From: Panopea generosa
Taxonomy: Eukaryota > Mollusca > Bivalvia > Adapedonta > Hiatellidae
Assembly: GCA_029582155.1 (NCBI GenBank)
Contig: CM055909.1
Location: 18,863,298 to 18,927,297, forward strand
Reading direction: 5' to 3'
DNA length: 64,000 nucleotides
A program made the translations under genes and the position numbers. Within the stretch, counting starts at the first letter, position 1, and the number at the start of each line of letters is the position of its first letter. A model generated the notes under the pieces. The model saw nothing but the letters and a program-made list of their open reading frames with translations, ran no database searches and was not told the DNA's origin. Positions 12,160 to 24,400 of this stretch are shown one piece after another.

Positions 12160-13164
12160 CGCACTTAATGTTTTTATTTGGGGCATGTTAAAATCTGACA
12201 GGACACTTTTAGAAACTCTTTTCTATGGGGCTAGCTCTAATTAATGAACTTAAAGTGCTATTATATAAATAACCAAAAACATAAATCTAATTCTATTATA
12301 ACAATTAAATATTTTGTGGATATTAGGTGCGTCTTAGAGATATTGTTTGTACTGTTAGTATTAATTTGTACGTTTTTCTATAACTTTTATCAACAGTATT
12401 TCAGATATTTAAAAATGGTCAGTGGTCGTAATCATCTTTTCCTTGGATCCACTAGGTTGTTATGGTCTCACTACACAATTGAATTTTGTTCTTTGTTCTA
12501 TATATAATAAGGTCTAGGATTTCCATGGTAAAAAAAGAATTCCACATAGAATTTTGTTTTCATAGCAGGAATGTATACCCACATAAAAATGCACAATATC
12601 TGGTAGGTTGACTAAGTTTTTTTTTTGTTTTTTTTTGAAAAAAAAAGTCTCTAAATGCTCATCAATACATGCATATGTTGAAATCCTATAAAAGTCACTT
12701 TTTAACACCAGTGATGTCTTATTGCAGTTTATGCTATGCCAACTTCTGCTCTACTCATCTGCAGCAAGAAATCACAACCATTATGATTCATTTTGAAAAT
12801 ATTTCAAAACCAAATTACAAAGGCCTTTTTTTAAGCATAAGAATCGTGTTACCGTGGAAAAAGGGATGTAACTGTGTAGTGTGATGTTAACTAATATCAG
12901 ACGTATCTCTGCAAGTCGATGACTGCCACCGCACATATTCAAATGTGAGGTTAATTACTGTAGAACAAAGTTGATGATCAATCATGACAGAATGTACTGG
13001 CAGTCAAATGCATTACTGACTGAGCTCACAAGTACACATGTGCCGACATGAATGAGTCTCAAAACCTAAATGTAATAAATGTCCGTTTGAATAGATTGTA
13101 ATTTTAAATAGGATAATTTATTCATCTTAATCCTGAAACTGGGCCACTGTCATGGGGGTGATAA

Positions 13165-13320
13165 TGGTTAATAAAGTTGAAATTGGGCTACACAATCAGG
13201 TTGTATATGGCATATCCAGTTTTACTGGTGGAGGAAGACCTAAAAATAAATCTGAGTAGAACCACTGTCCTTATAACTGGTAAAGTTGTTTGAGCAAGCA
13301 GGACTCGAATCTTAATGCAG
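13165..13320 (-). mobile_element. SINE family D copy
   Basis: The minus-strand reading matches the copies at 34336 and 60560: GTGGTTCTACTCAGATT, AGGTCTTCCTCCACCA, ACTGGATATGC. A B-box-like stretch lies at the 5' end (AGATTCGAGTCCTGC, minus strand). Confidence 0.65.
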
Positions 13321-13363
13321 AGTATTTCATTTAAAAAAACAAACAAACAGAATTTAAAAAAAA

Positions 13364-13408
13364 GGGGGGGGGGGGGGGGGGGGGGTTAAGGGGGGGGGGG
13401 GGGGGGGG
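13364..13408. repeat. Two poly-G runs
   Basis: 22 G and 19 G are separated by TTAA. The block is likely G-quadruplex forming and a likely place for assembly error. Confidence 0.9.
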
Positions 13409-13653
13409 TTGACACTTGTGTAGGTACAGGACATTGGGGCCAGGAATGTTCAAATACAATAACCAAAGTATTTCAAAAAAACAATTACCTATTGTAGATA
13501 TTTAGCTGTAAACTAAATACAGCAGCCCTTTAATAGAAAGAATATAAGCATGCACACTTAATGACAGCAAGTTATTTCAAACATCAAAATCACTTCAATC
13601 TATGGTTCATTTATACCAAACAGCTAGATCACTTCAACCTTTTATTTCATTAA

Positions 13654-15103
13654 AGGCTCATTAAACTTCTGAAATGGTCGTTTTTAGTTTTAATTTAAGT
13701 CAGTTTTACTCTTCCAGACGATAGAATACATGTATATTTGGTCACTGAGAAACTATGGAAACAAAAAAAATATATATAAAGCACATCATTAGTACATAAT
13801 TAAGAATGGGTTTTGTTTACAAATTAATGTTCGTCTCTTTCCAATAAACACCTTCAGTAACGAAGCTTGTTCTGAAACGCGTCAGTCGGTATTATATGAT
13901 CAATTCACTTCAGAGAGAAACATAGTATGGGGAACTGTAGGGGTTGCAGTTACATATTAAATAGATAGTTTTAAAGAACATCCCCTCTATTCCTCTCAGT
14001 GTATTAATGAATTGGAACCCACAACCTAATATATTCCACGTAAGTGATGAATCATTCATATGAAAGTAAAAATAAAATTACTTCTTTTAATAACTGTACT
14101 AGCCTGTGTGGTTCCGGCTAAAAATAGAATCCCTGTCGATCTCTGCAGAATGGGTAGGAATCCTCCAAATGGGTGTCATGTTCATTTTATCATTTTTTGT
14201 CGTGTTCACTATTATGGTTAAATTATCAACCCCTGTGTGGTTCAAGGGAGCCATATGAGTGATGGCAAGAATAGGATCACTGTGGCTTATGCATGTCGTA
14301 AGAAGCAACAATTTGAGTAATAAGTTATCAAGGTTCTATGTTCATTCTGCATATTTATTTGTTAATTTATTTTTTTTTTAATCTGTATGCTAATTTGTTG
14401 TTTTTGTACATGAAGTGTGAACCTGAAATCTACCTTCCAGTTGGCGTCAAATAACCTATGTGTGAGTACGCCGTCAAACCCTATTCATTCATTCCTTAAT
14501 AACTGTACTAAACAAACCACCCATGGTATCCTCTTAATATTGACTGTGATAAAGTGATTTGTGACGTAATAGCCTGTGCGATTATAAGTGTCACGCCTAT
14601 ATGCAAGGGAGGATCCTGAGTAAGAGATACTAGACCAAACTAGTATTCCGTAGTCATTGGTTTTCAGTGCATATAACTAATATAATGCGTACTACGTTCA
14701 AAACAGTTTTATTGCAGCCGACATCATATATATTTTTTTCAAAAAAGAAACCCCCAAAACGATACAGGATATTAGTGAAGACATAACTTTTCTAATCTTT
14801 TTAATGAACCCCTTATCTAACGGTCTTAATCGGCACACTGCCACTGCAATATGCATTTGTGTACTTCGGAACACTGGCGGAGGTACAGTTGGAAAGCAAC
14901 CCAAGTCACTACGTAATAACAAAAATGTGAACAAAAATTAAAAGCTTGGTCCGCTCGTCTAAGATATATACATTTCAATCAAAGTTATTTATTTTTCTCG
15001 CTTTTTTAAAAACAGTCACTATTGGGCTGTATGAATGGTTTTAGCAAAACTATAAACACATTTTATTATCAAAAAGTGGGCATTTCGGAAGTTTAATGAG
15101 ACT
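13654..15103. mobile_element. TTAA-flanked element, long copy
   Basis: The terminal inverted repeat AGGCTCATTAAACTTC (left) pairs with its imperfect complement at the right end (15088-15103), and TTAA is present at both flanks. The ends match the 393-bp element at 42584-42976. The middle (about 13830-14900) is absent from that copy and contains a further dispersed repeat (14100-14345). No transposase frame is seen. The TTAA flanks suggest piggyBac-type insertion. Confidence 0.7.
14100..14345 (+). repeat. Dispersed repeat, also at 45070-45350 on the other strand
   Basis: Shared phrases are AATAGAATC.CTGT.GATCTCTG, GGAGCCATA.GAGTGATGGC and CATGTCGTAAGAAGCAA. Type unknown. The flanks at 14900-15480 hold nothing else that I recognise. 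Confidence 0.7.
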
Positions 15104-15479
15104 TTAAATACAATCATTTTAGAAAATATTGTAGTAATAATTATTAAAGTGAGAGTGAATAACATGGCTGGTTGACTTTTATTCACATATGACTAATTAT
15201 GATATAATCACAAATCTTATCTAATTTGCTGTTTGCATTAAGTGTCTGTTCTAGCATTTTAAATGCTTTGATACAATATATTTAATGGTGTTTAAAACAC
15301 ATTTTCTGCTTTTTGAAATACAGGGTCAGTGAACATATTGTAGTCCTGTTGAATTGGAAAAAAATGTTTTTAGCCAATTTCAAAATTTTATAAAATCCTG
15401 ATATATTCCCTTTAATGTGTATATGCCTCTGGATAAACCAAGTACATGTATTTACAATATGAGCAATATTGAAGAAACT

Positions 15480-15645
15480 ATGTTTGTTTGATTTATTTAG
15501 CGTCATAATTATGTCATCGAGGATTAAAAGGTGAACAGTTTACCTAATCACTCTTTCCTGGGATCCTGAAAGTTTAACCAACACACCCATCTCTACATAT
15601 GGGTAAAATTATTGCCTTTTACTGGAAAAATCACCAGTGGAACAT
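15480..15645 (-). mobile_element. SINE family A, 5'-truncated copy
   Basis: On the minus strand it has CAGGATCCCAGGAAA and the TTAGGTAAACTG.TC.CC tail part of family A (compare 58023-58310). No tRNA head is present. Confidence 0.5.
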
Positions 15646-15696
15646 AAACTTTATGGTGATGATATAATAGATTCGCATTACAGTCAACACAACAGC

Positions 15697-16172
15697 ATTA
15701 TTATCATCATCATTATCACCATCCTCATCATCACCACCCTTACCATTCTCATCCTCATCATAACTACCACCACCATCACCACCACTATCATTATCATCAT
15801 CATCATCATAACTACCACCACCACCAATATCATTATCATCATCATAATAACTACCACCACCACCACTATCATCATCATTATCATCATCATCATAACTACC
15901 ACCACCACCACTATTATCATTATCATCATCATAACTACTACCACCACCACCACTATCATCATCATTATCACCATCATCATAACTACCACCACCACTATCA
16001 TTATCATCATCATCATCACCACCACTATCATCATCATTATCATCATCATCATCATCACTACCACCACCACTAATATCATCATTATCATCATCATCATAAC
16101 TACCACCACCACTATCATCATCATTATCATCATCATAACTACCGCCACCACTATCATCATCATTATTAGCAT
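15697..16172. repeat. ATC/ACC trinucleotide array
   Basis: Blocks of ATCATC alternate with ACTACCACCACC in units of about 45-50 bp. Open frames on both strands (poly-Ile/Thr; Asp/Gly/Ser) are products of the repeat. Confidence 0.93.
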
Positions 16173-16710
16173 CAACAACAACAAACTCCAATAGTAACAA
16201 CAACAACAACAGCATTGATGATTCCTATCCAAAAGGGACACAACAAAACTAGTTTTGCGAATCAGACATGAAAAAGGTTAAGTCAATGCGAATCAGACAT
16301 GAAAAATGTTAAGTCGACATTGAAAATTGATACCGAAAGGAATTGAAATTATTTGGAGAAGAAATCAAAACATATAAGGAGAGCGAACATATTGATGAAA
16401 CAATTGTTTATTGTAAATTAGATAAATTATGCAAGCATGGTATCGAAAACCTCCTGATGTGCTTAACACAGGCCAGCGTTGTTGATTGAAACTTTGATTG
16501 AATGATTATCTTTAGTGTGGTTATATATTTGCACAGTGTTAATACTTGTTATTAAACTTAATAGATCATAATCGATAATATAGAAATGTTATTCTAATAT
16601 CTGTATTATTGTCAATAATTACTACCAAATTACCAATCTACTATTTAAATTGTTTTGAAATTATATTTTCAAAAACACTGTCTAGCTAATTTACAGAGGA
16701 AGAACCCATC

Positions 16711-16855
16711 GGACATTACCTCCCTTTACTAGAGAAATATGTATACTTTATTGAAATATAATGTGGACATTACCTCCCATTACTAGAGAACTATGCATAC
16801 ATTATTGAAACACAATGTGGACATTACCTCGCTTTATTAGATATAGATATAATTT
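16711..16855. repeat. 54-bp tandem repeat, about 2.6 copies
   Basis: GGACATTACCTCCC and ACTAGAGAA.TATG recur at 16711, 16765 and 16819. Confidence 0.8.
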
Positions 16856-16944
16856 AGACATCATTCAACTGTAAGTCAATGAGCATAATAATTTGCAAAA
16901 CACAAACTACTTTAACTGTAGCCTGTATTAATTCGATATTTGAA

Positions 16945-17040
16945 GTCTGTGTCAGTATACTGTGACTGGATGGGGTACCATACCATGTGACATGATACTT
17001 AAGTGTGACAGCATGAAAAAATGTTGGGTTGAAAGCGAGG
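16945..17040 (+). mobile_element. SINE family B, partial copy
   Basis: GTGTCAGTATACTGTGACTG, GGGGTACCATACCATGTG and GTGTGACAGC match the central domain of family B (57414-57715). The tRNA head is missing. Confidence 0.6.
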
Positions 17041-17303
17041 CTTTACAGTATAAAACAACTTATAACATCTACCGGTACTAGCAATCCCACCCTTTATACT
17101 TTGATTTTATATTTAGTAATCAGGGGCGAATCTAGGATTTCAGTTTAGACGGGGCCAACTTAAAGGGTGCAATACAAAGACTGGATGTTTTTCAGTAAAA
17201 ATATAGTGAATTTTAATAATAAAATATGTGACTTTAGGGGGTTGGAGACAGGGAGTGGGGGCGTGTGCTAGGGGTTTATGATTGTAATTATCCCAAGCTG
17301 AAG

Positions 17304-17576
17304 GCTTGCTGGTGAGCTTATGTAGTACAGCTTACAGGTGAGCTTATGTAGTACAGATTGCTGGTGAGCTTATGTAGTACAGCTTGCTGGTGTGCTTATG
17401 CAGTACAGATTACAGGTGAGCTTATGTAGTACAGCTTACAGGTGATCTTATGTAGTACAGTTTGCAGGTGAGCTTATGTAGTACAGCTATCTGGTGAGCT
17501 TATGTAGTACAGCTTGCTGGTGAGCTTATGTTGTACAGCTTGCAGGTGAGCTTATGTAGTACAGCTTGCAGGTGAC
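17304..17576. repeat. 26-bp minisatellite
   Basis: About ten units of GGTGAGCTTATGTAGTACAG plus CTTGCA or CTTACA. Confidence 0.93.
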
Positions 17577-18055
17577 GAACCCGGTGGGGGTGGGGGGGGG
17601 ATGCACTCCCTTTATATTGGTGAATACATATGTGCTGCATTTTGACCATTCATTCTACATTTAACCTGTGGTTCTGTGATAATTTCAATTTTCTGTGATC
17701 ATCTCATTTTTAACCAATTTCAATAAGAATTGTTCTTCTCAGGAACCTCTGTAATTTCTGACATATTTCCAGTGTTTTTTTAATACTGATTCTCAAGAAC
17801 AATCATAAATGTTGAAATCAACATGTTTATCATCCTTTTTTTGTTTTTATGTGTATACTAATATCTAAAAAGTAAATAGATGTACTGAGGTAGAATTATA
17901 CAAATGTTATATATTCTAAGGTGCTGTTTCAAAATCATTTACAGTTGAGGTAATAGGGTCGAACCCGGTGGGGCGGGGGGGGGGGGGGGGGGGTGCACTC
18001 CCTATATATTGGTGAATACATATGTGCCGCCAATTTGACCATTATTTTTGGACAT
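17575..18055. repeat. Pair of ~90-bp copies, each with a poly-G tract
   Basis: 17575-17660 and 17955-18050 share CGAACCCGGTGGGG, a G run, then GTGCACTCCCT.TATATTGG and TGAATACATATGTGC. Each copy sits at the edge of a minisatellite (26-bp before the first, 34-bp after the second). The G run in the second copy is 19 bases (17975-17993). Confidence 0.8.
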
Positions 18056-18235
18056 ATGATGTAGAGTTTTGAACCTGATTTCTTTTGCACAATGCATTGT
18101 AGAGCTTTGATCCTCCTTTCTGGACTGTAATACAGACTTCTGAGCCCATGTTTAATCCAGGGTTCAATCCCCTCTTGCCTAGGCACTCCAGGCTAGGAAA
18201 GAGATTATGCCATTGTGCAGACAAATATTTATTTA

Positions 18236-19340
18236 GTTTAAATGGAGAGTCTTGACTCCTATATAATTTGTTTGAATGTAGAGTTTTGACTCCTATATAA
18301 TTTGTTTGATTGTAAAGTTTTGACCACCATATAATTTGTTTGAATGTAGAGTTTTGACCATCATATAATGTGTTTGAATGTAAAGTTTTGACCCCTGTAT
18401 AATGTGTTTGAATGTAGAGTTTTGACTCCTATATAGTTTGTTTGAATGTAGAGTTTTGACCCCTGTATAATTTGTTTGAATGTACAGTTTTGACCACCAT
18501 ATAATTTGTTTGAATGTAGAGTTTTGACCCCTATATAATTTGTTTGAATGTAGAGTTTTGACCCCTGTATAATTTGTTTGAATGTACAGTTTTGACCACC
18601 ATATAATTTGTTTGAATGTAGAGTTTTGACCCCTGTATAATATGTTTGAATGTAGTTTTGACCCCTATATAATTTGTTTGAATGTAGAGTTTTGACCCCT
18701 ATATAATTTGTTTGAATGTACAGTTTTGACCCCTATATAATTTGTTTGAATGTAGATTTTTGACCACCATATAATTTGTTTGAATGTAGAGTTTTGACCC
18801 CTGTATTATTTGTTTGAATGTAGAGTTTTGACACCTGTATAATTTGTTTGAATGGAGAGTTTTGACTCCTATATAATTTGTTTGAATGTAGAGTTTTGAC
18901 CCCTGTATAATTTGTTTGAATGTACAGTTTTGACCCCTGTATAATTTGTTTGAATGGAGAGTTTTGACTCCTATATAATTTGTTTTAATGTAGAGTTTTG
19001 ACCCCTATATAATTTGTTTGAATGTAGAGTTTTGACCCCTGTATAATTTGTTTGATATAATTTGTTTGAATGTAGAGTTTTGACCCCTGTATAATTTGTT
19101 TGAATGGAGAGTTTTGACTCCTATATAATTGGTTTGAATGTAGAGTTTTGACCCCTGTATAATTTGTTTGAATGTACAGTTTTGACCCCTATATAATTTG
19201 TTTTAATGTAGAGTTTTGACCCCTATATAATTTGTTTGAATGTAGAGTTTTGACCCCTGTATAATTTGTTTGAATGTAGAGTTTTGACCACCATATAATT
19301 TGTTTAAATGTAGAGTTTTTTACCCCTATATAATTACATA
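18236..19340. repeat. 34-bp minisatellite
   Basis: About 32 units of TGTAGAGTTTTGACCCCTAT plus ATAATTTGTTTGAA. Recurring variants (CACCATATAA, ATGGAGAG) show block duplication. Confidence 0.95.
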
Positions 19341-19789
19341 CACATGAATACTGAATGGTCTTTTTTTCTAGAAATTGTAGGGACTTTTTATCTGACAATC
19401 TTGATGACATTTTTCAGGCATTTCTGGTTGTCGGAGAAATAAGTCACCGAGATTCCAGAAAAACAAGAGGCCCAAGAGGGTCTGAATCACTCTACTTGCA
19501 ACAAACGGGACCTCTTGGGACCTGACTTTAACAAACCTTTTAGGAGACCTCCATGAAATGCTACATGTAAAATATTTAAGGTCTATAGGCCTTTAACTTT
19601 CAGAGAAATGATTATTACAGTTTTACTTAAGATATGATTATAAGCCCTGTGGCAGAGGCATTTGTGGTTGAATCAGGCTGGTTCAAGAACTTGTTCGAGA
19701 TTTTGTGGTTATATAACTGCTGTGCAAAATTAGTTAAGATTCAATGAAAATTTACCATGACATAAGCTTATAAGTCACAAGGATTGCCA

Positions 19790-20350
19790 CTGGGATTGCA
19801 AGAAAAGTAGGTTGATAGCCTATAACCTACTTTTCTGACAATACCAGTGACCTTTTTTTCTGTTAATGCTGGAAACATATATTTTTTGGCAAATCCAAGT
19901 GACTTGTTTTTATTTTTTCTGGCAATACCAATGACTTGTTTTATTTTTCTGGATATCATGATGACCTATTTTTCTGGCTATCCCACCGACTTCTTTTTCT
20001 GGCAATCTTGATAACCTCATTTTCTGACAATCCCAGCAACTTATTTTTCTGGCTATCATGGTGACTTCTTTTTCTGGCAGTCTTGATAACCTATTTTTCT
20101 GGCTATCCCGTGACTTCCTTCTCTAGCAATCTTGATAACCTAATTTTCTGGCAATCCCAGCGACTTATTTTTCTGTCCATCTTGATAACTTAATTATAGT
20201 GACTACTTTTTCTGGTTATCTTGATAACCTAATTTTCTTGCAATCCCAGCTACTTATTTTTTTGGCAATCTTGATAACCTTTTCTTCTTGCAATCCCAGT
20301 GACTTCTTTTTCTGGCAATCTTGATAACCTTTTTTTCTGGCAATCCTGGT
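19790..20350. repeat. ~24/48-bp pyrimidine-rich tandem repeat
   Basis: TTTTTCTGGCAATC alternates with CCAGTGACTT and TTGATAACCT in diverged units. 19341-19790 holds no gene that I recognise. Confidence 0.85.
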
Positions 20351-20744
20351 GACATTATTTTTAAGCAGGTTAAAAATCCTGGTACCACCACGGAAGTCAA
20401 AACGGTTTGTCTTTGTCAGGTGAAAAAAAGTTTAGAATTCCTTTCTTCTATATCTTTAGTATTTTAGATATTTTCCTAGTACATATATCTAATACAGCTA
20501 TAGCCATTTATATATTTTTCTTTATATGTACACCTGATTTGTTTTATAAATGAGTTACTTTATCAAACACATGGTTATATCTGATATTATTATTTTCTCA
20601 AATTCTATTCTATCCTTCTTTCTTTGCGCACCGTTGAGTAATTATCAAGTTTGATAGATCAATGTAGATGTTCCATATTTTTGAGATAAGATTACAGTAA
20701 AATGTCTGAAGAATCTCACGGTATAAAAGATCTTATGTTACGCC

Positions 20745-21330
20745 AGTAATTAAAATATACCTAACTTTGATCCTAATTTAAAAACAAAATTCGTATCATA
20801 AAGTTATTTTTTTCTTATGAACGTAAAGACAACTTCATACTCTTTCACTTGATACCAAAATTATAAATTTATAAATCATACTAAATAAGTTAATACGGGT
20901 TCCGCGGGTTCCGGGTTTTATAATATTGAATTTTGGCTGCACTATTTCAATGAAAATTTACCCAATTTTGATACTAACTTAAAAACAAAATTCTAATCAT
21001 AAAGTTATTTTTTTACTTTGAACGTAACGACAACTTCATACTCTTTCAGGTGGTACCAAAATTATGAATTCATTTTGCATAATAAGTAAGTTACAAAGGG
21101 TTCTGTGGGTTCCGGGTTTAATGATATTAAATTTTGGCTGTAATATTTCAATGAAAATTTACCCAACTTTGATCCTAATTTAAAAACAAAATTCTGATCA
21201 TAAAGTTATTTTTTCCTATGAACGTAAAGACAACTTCATACTCTTTCAGTTGGTACCAAAATTATGAATTTATGGTACATAATAAGTAAGTTACGAAGGG
21301 TTCCGGGTTTTCCTTATCAATATTTAGAAG
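20745..21330. repeat. 201-bp direct repeat, three copies, upstream of BBS5
   Basis: CAACTTCATACTCTTTCA recurs near 20830, 21031 and 21231, together with AAAACAAAATTC and GGGTTCCG.GGGTTCCGGGTTT. The array ends about 105 bp before the BBS5 start codon. Confidence 0.9.
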
Positions 21331-21383
21331 GGTTCCGGGGAATAGACCTGCCCCATTCAGCCGTTTTCTCAATATCTCAAGCG

Positions 21384-21402
21384 GCCATCGTTACGGTAAA
21401 CA
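21384..21402 (+). promoter_or_regulatory. Possible RFX X-box-like site upstream of BBS5
   Basis: GTTACGGTAAAC (21390-21401), followed by AAC, resembles two RFX half sites (GTTNC and GNAAC), about 35 bp before the BBS5 ATG. Ciliary genes, including BBS genes in worms and vertebrates, are commonly driven by RFX factors. The spacing is not canonical and one half site has a mismatch, so this is a weak call. Confidence 0.22.
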
Positions 21403-21435
21403 ACTCTGATTTGAACAAAATACTTTGTAATTAAA

Positions 21436-24400
21436 ATGTCTTCCGAAGGACTTTGGGAAGACAGAGATGTACGATTCGACATCAGTCCGAAGTGAGTTGC
21501 ATTACTTTTTCATTTCAGACTAATAAGCGTTACAGAAATGCAATAAACATCCAACAACTTAGACTTGCTGAGAGTGGGTGGGGTTACATACATTCCAATC
21601 TTTCTACCATAATATTGACCAGTAACAACTAGCGAGTAAAATGAATACAAACCAAAAAAATAAAATTAATTCAACTTTCATGTTACTTCAATCTTTTTAC
21701 ATGATATATGGTACCGTAACCTTTTTCCGATCACAGCCTGATGCAGTACCCCACACTGGATACAAAGTTTTATACTGGTCATACCTAATACCGCGAGTCT
21801 AAATTTTTTTCAACCATATAAAGAATGGCGTCAATAATAAACAGTAATAAGGTTACTCAAGTATGGTGAGTAATAAACAGTTGCCGATACGAAATGCAAA
21901 CAAATGCCGACGCTAAAGGAAGTTGGAGCTGTGTGCATGTCTTCCCAGACTGTTTTTATACGGGCATTCGCGGTAATAGGTATATCGCGGTATTAGGTAT
22001 ACTGTATATAATTCTTTTTTAACCTACATTGCTGGTTAGTGCCTCACATCATTCGCGTACAGTCAAAAATGTATCACAATGCCCAAGAGTGAACCTGTAC
22101 ATTATTGGAAAAAGTTCAGTTTAGTTATAAAAATGTAATTCTCACTAGTAGGTCCATTTTTCAGTGTACATAAAACCTTGACAAAAGCTAGGTTTGTTTA
22201 TGAAAATATCAATTCCAACCATGTCTGTTGAAAACTGATGCAATACAGGTCAAGGTCAAAAGTTTCAAATATTACCTTCTGTCAGAAACATTAATCTACA
22301 GAGACTCGCAGGAGAAGGTGCTTCTTGCAAGAACACTTAAAACACCTATTGTTCTCATCATGTGACTAGGATCTCAGTGAGAGATGCAATGGCTATCTAC
22401 TACTTATTGTTATGTTGCTATGACAGAATATATTGATGAACAAGGATGATTATTATTTTTTATTATTATTATTTCACTTGAGCTATTGCTTTATGTTATT
22501 TATAATCGAATCAGTGATTTATTTACTGATGTAGTTTATGTATAGCATCATTGTTGGACATTTTGGTAATTGTAATTTATGGTTGGAAAGGTTTGTTATA
22601 AGAAGTGGATAAGGAAAGGTGGATGCATTACCTAATGGAGTTTAAATTAAAAAAAATCGTCTTTTTTTAAATCAGTGTTATAATGGTTACTATTACAATT
22701 TTTTTTTGGATAAAATTAGAAAAAAATTAATAACCTCTTGCTGTTCAGTGATTTGACACTGTTATAAAATAAATCCATTGAGAAATATTTACTCAGGTGA
22801 AAGGTAAGTGCAGTTTTATTTTCTTCCATTTATTTGCACTTCTACAGCCTCATGTCATTTTAGTTTGACACATTACGTCATCCTGTCATGTGATTGAAAT
22901 CTGATGATGCCATTTTGTTGAAAGTATATTAGGGTCACCGTGATCTTACGTAAATGGACAATGGACAATTTTTTAAATATTTTAGGTATAAAATTAGTTG
23001 CAAAAATAAAATGTTATATACAAGCATTTTATGTCATCTGTTTTGCATTGAAAATTTAACAGGGAATCTTTCTTAAGTGATCGAAAACTGGTAACATTAT
23101 CATATCATGTGTTACTTTTATGGTAATATTTTTCTTGTGGACAATTAAAAAGCTTGTTAAAACTGGTCCATCGAAACGCCCCAAATCACGCCAACACACA
23201 AAAAACAATAAGAGAATAATTTTTATATAAGTGTATAAAAAACACTTAATACACATTTGAATGTTGAAACAGTAAGACTGTTTTGTAGGAAAACTATCAG
23301 AGAAATTATGTTTTTGTTATATTTTTACCACAAGATATCCCATCAAAAGTTGTTTTTTTCTGTCTGTTTTTTTGCACACAGTCATGTAAGTTACACAGTT
23401 TCAATATCCATATTCTTTATGTAAAAGACACTTTAACGATTTTCTCATAAGATAGTATTTATATGTACACTAAGTTTGACAGGTTGCATTAGACCTAGGG
23501 CTGGAAAATTCCACTTGTCCGCTCGCCATGAAGAGTCAACATTAGACCTAGGGCTGGAAAATTCCACTTGTCCGCTCGACATGAAGAGTCAACATTAGAC
23601 CTAGGGCTGAAAAATTCCACTTGTCCGCTCGCCATGAAGAGTCGACATTAGACCTAGGGCTGGAAAATTCCACTTGTCCGCTTGTCATGAAGAGTCAACA
23701 TTAGACCTAGGGCTGGAAAATTCCACTTGTCCGCTCGCCATGAATAGTCAACATTAGACCTAGGGCTGGAAAATTCCACTTGTCCGCTCGCCATGAAGAG
23801 TCAACATTAGACCTAGGGCTGGAAAATTCCACTTGTCCGCTCGCCATGAATAGTCAACATTAGACCTAGGGCTGGAAAATTCCACTTGTCCGCTCGCCAT
23901 GAATAGTCAACATTAGACCTAGGGCTGGAAAATTCCACTTGTCCGCTCGCCATGACAAGTCGACATTTGGTTAGGACGAGTAAGATTTAAGGAACTGACC
24001 TTTACATTTCTTTGATTTTAAGCATTCAATTAAAAAATCTTAGAATAGCTTTTATAAGAAATTTCAAGTCCTGTAGACCACATTTGTATATAAAAAAAAC
24101 ACAGTTTTCAGCTGGAACCACTAGGAGTTGTGACTACGACTATTTATTGAATTGTGAGCTATTCAGTTTTTCCAGGTTATTTATTTAATCCATAAGCAAG
24201 CTTATTTTCTCTTTTTCAGGTTTGTGCTGTTTTTATATTTTTTTGATGGTGATATACAGTAAATTATGTGCATGGTTAAGCATGCACTTAATGGGGATTA
24301 ATCAAAAGAACAACAGCATATATGTAGTATGATTTATTCAAAACAATAATATAATATAAGACTTAGTGCCACTTAATCTTAAGGCTTCAGGCAAAGCATA

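Noticed and set aside
15631-16241. Asp/Gly/Ser-rich frame on the minus strand and its Ile/Thr partner
   Set aside because: Both are translations of the ATC/ACC repeat; open in several frames at once.
23486-23966. CRISPR-like array of regular repeats
   Set aside because: Units are directly abutting with no unique spacers, inside an animal intron.
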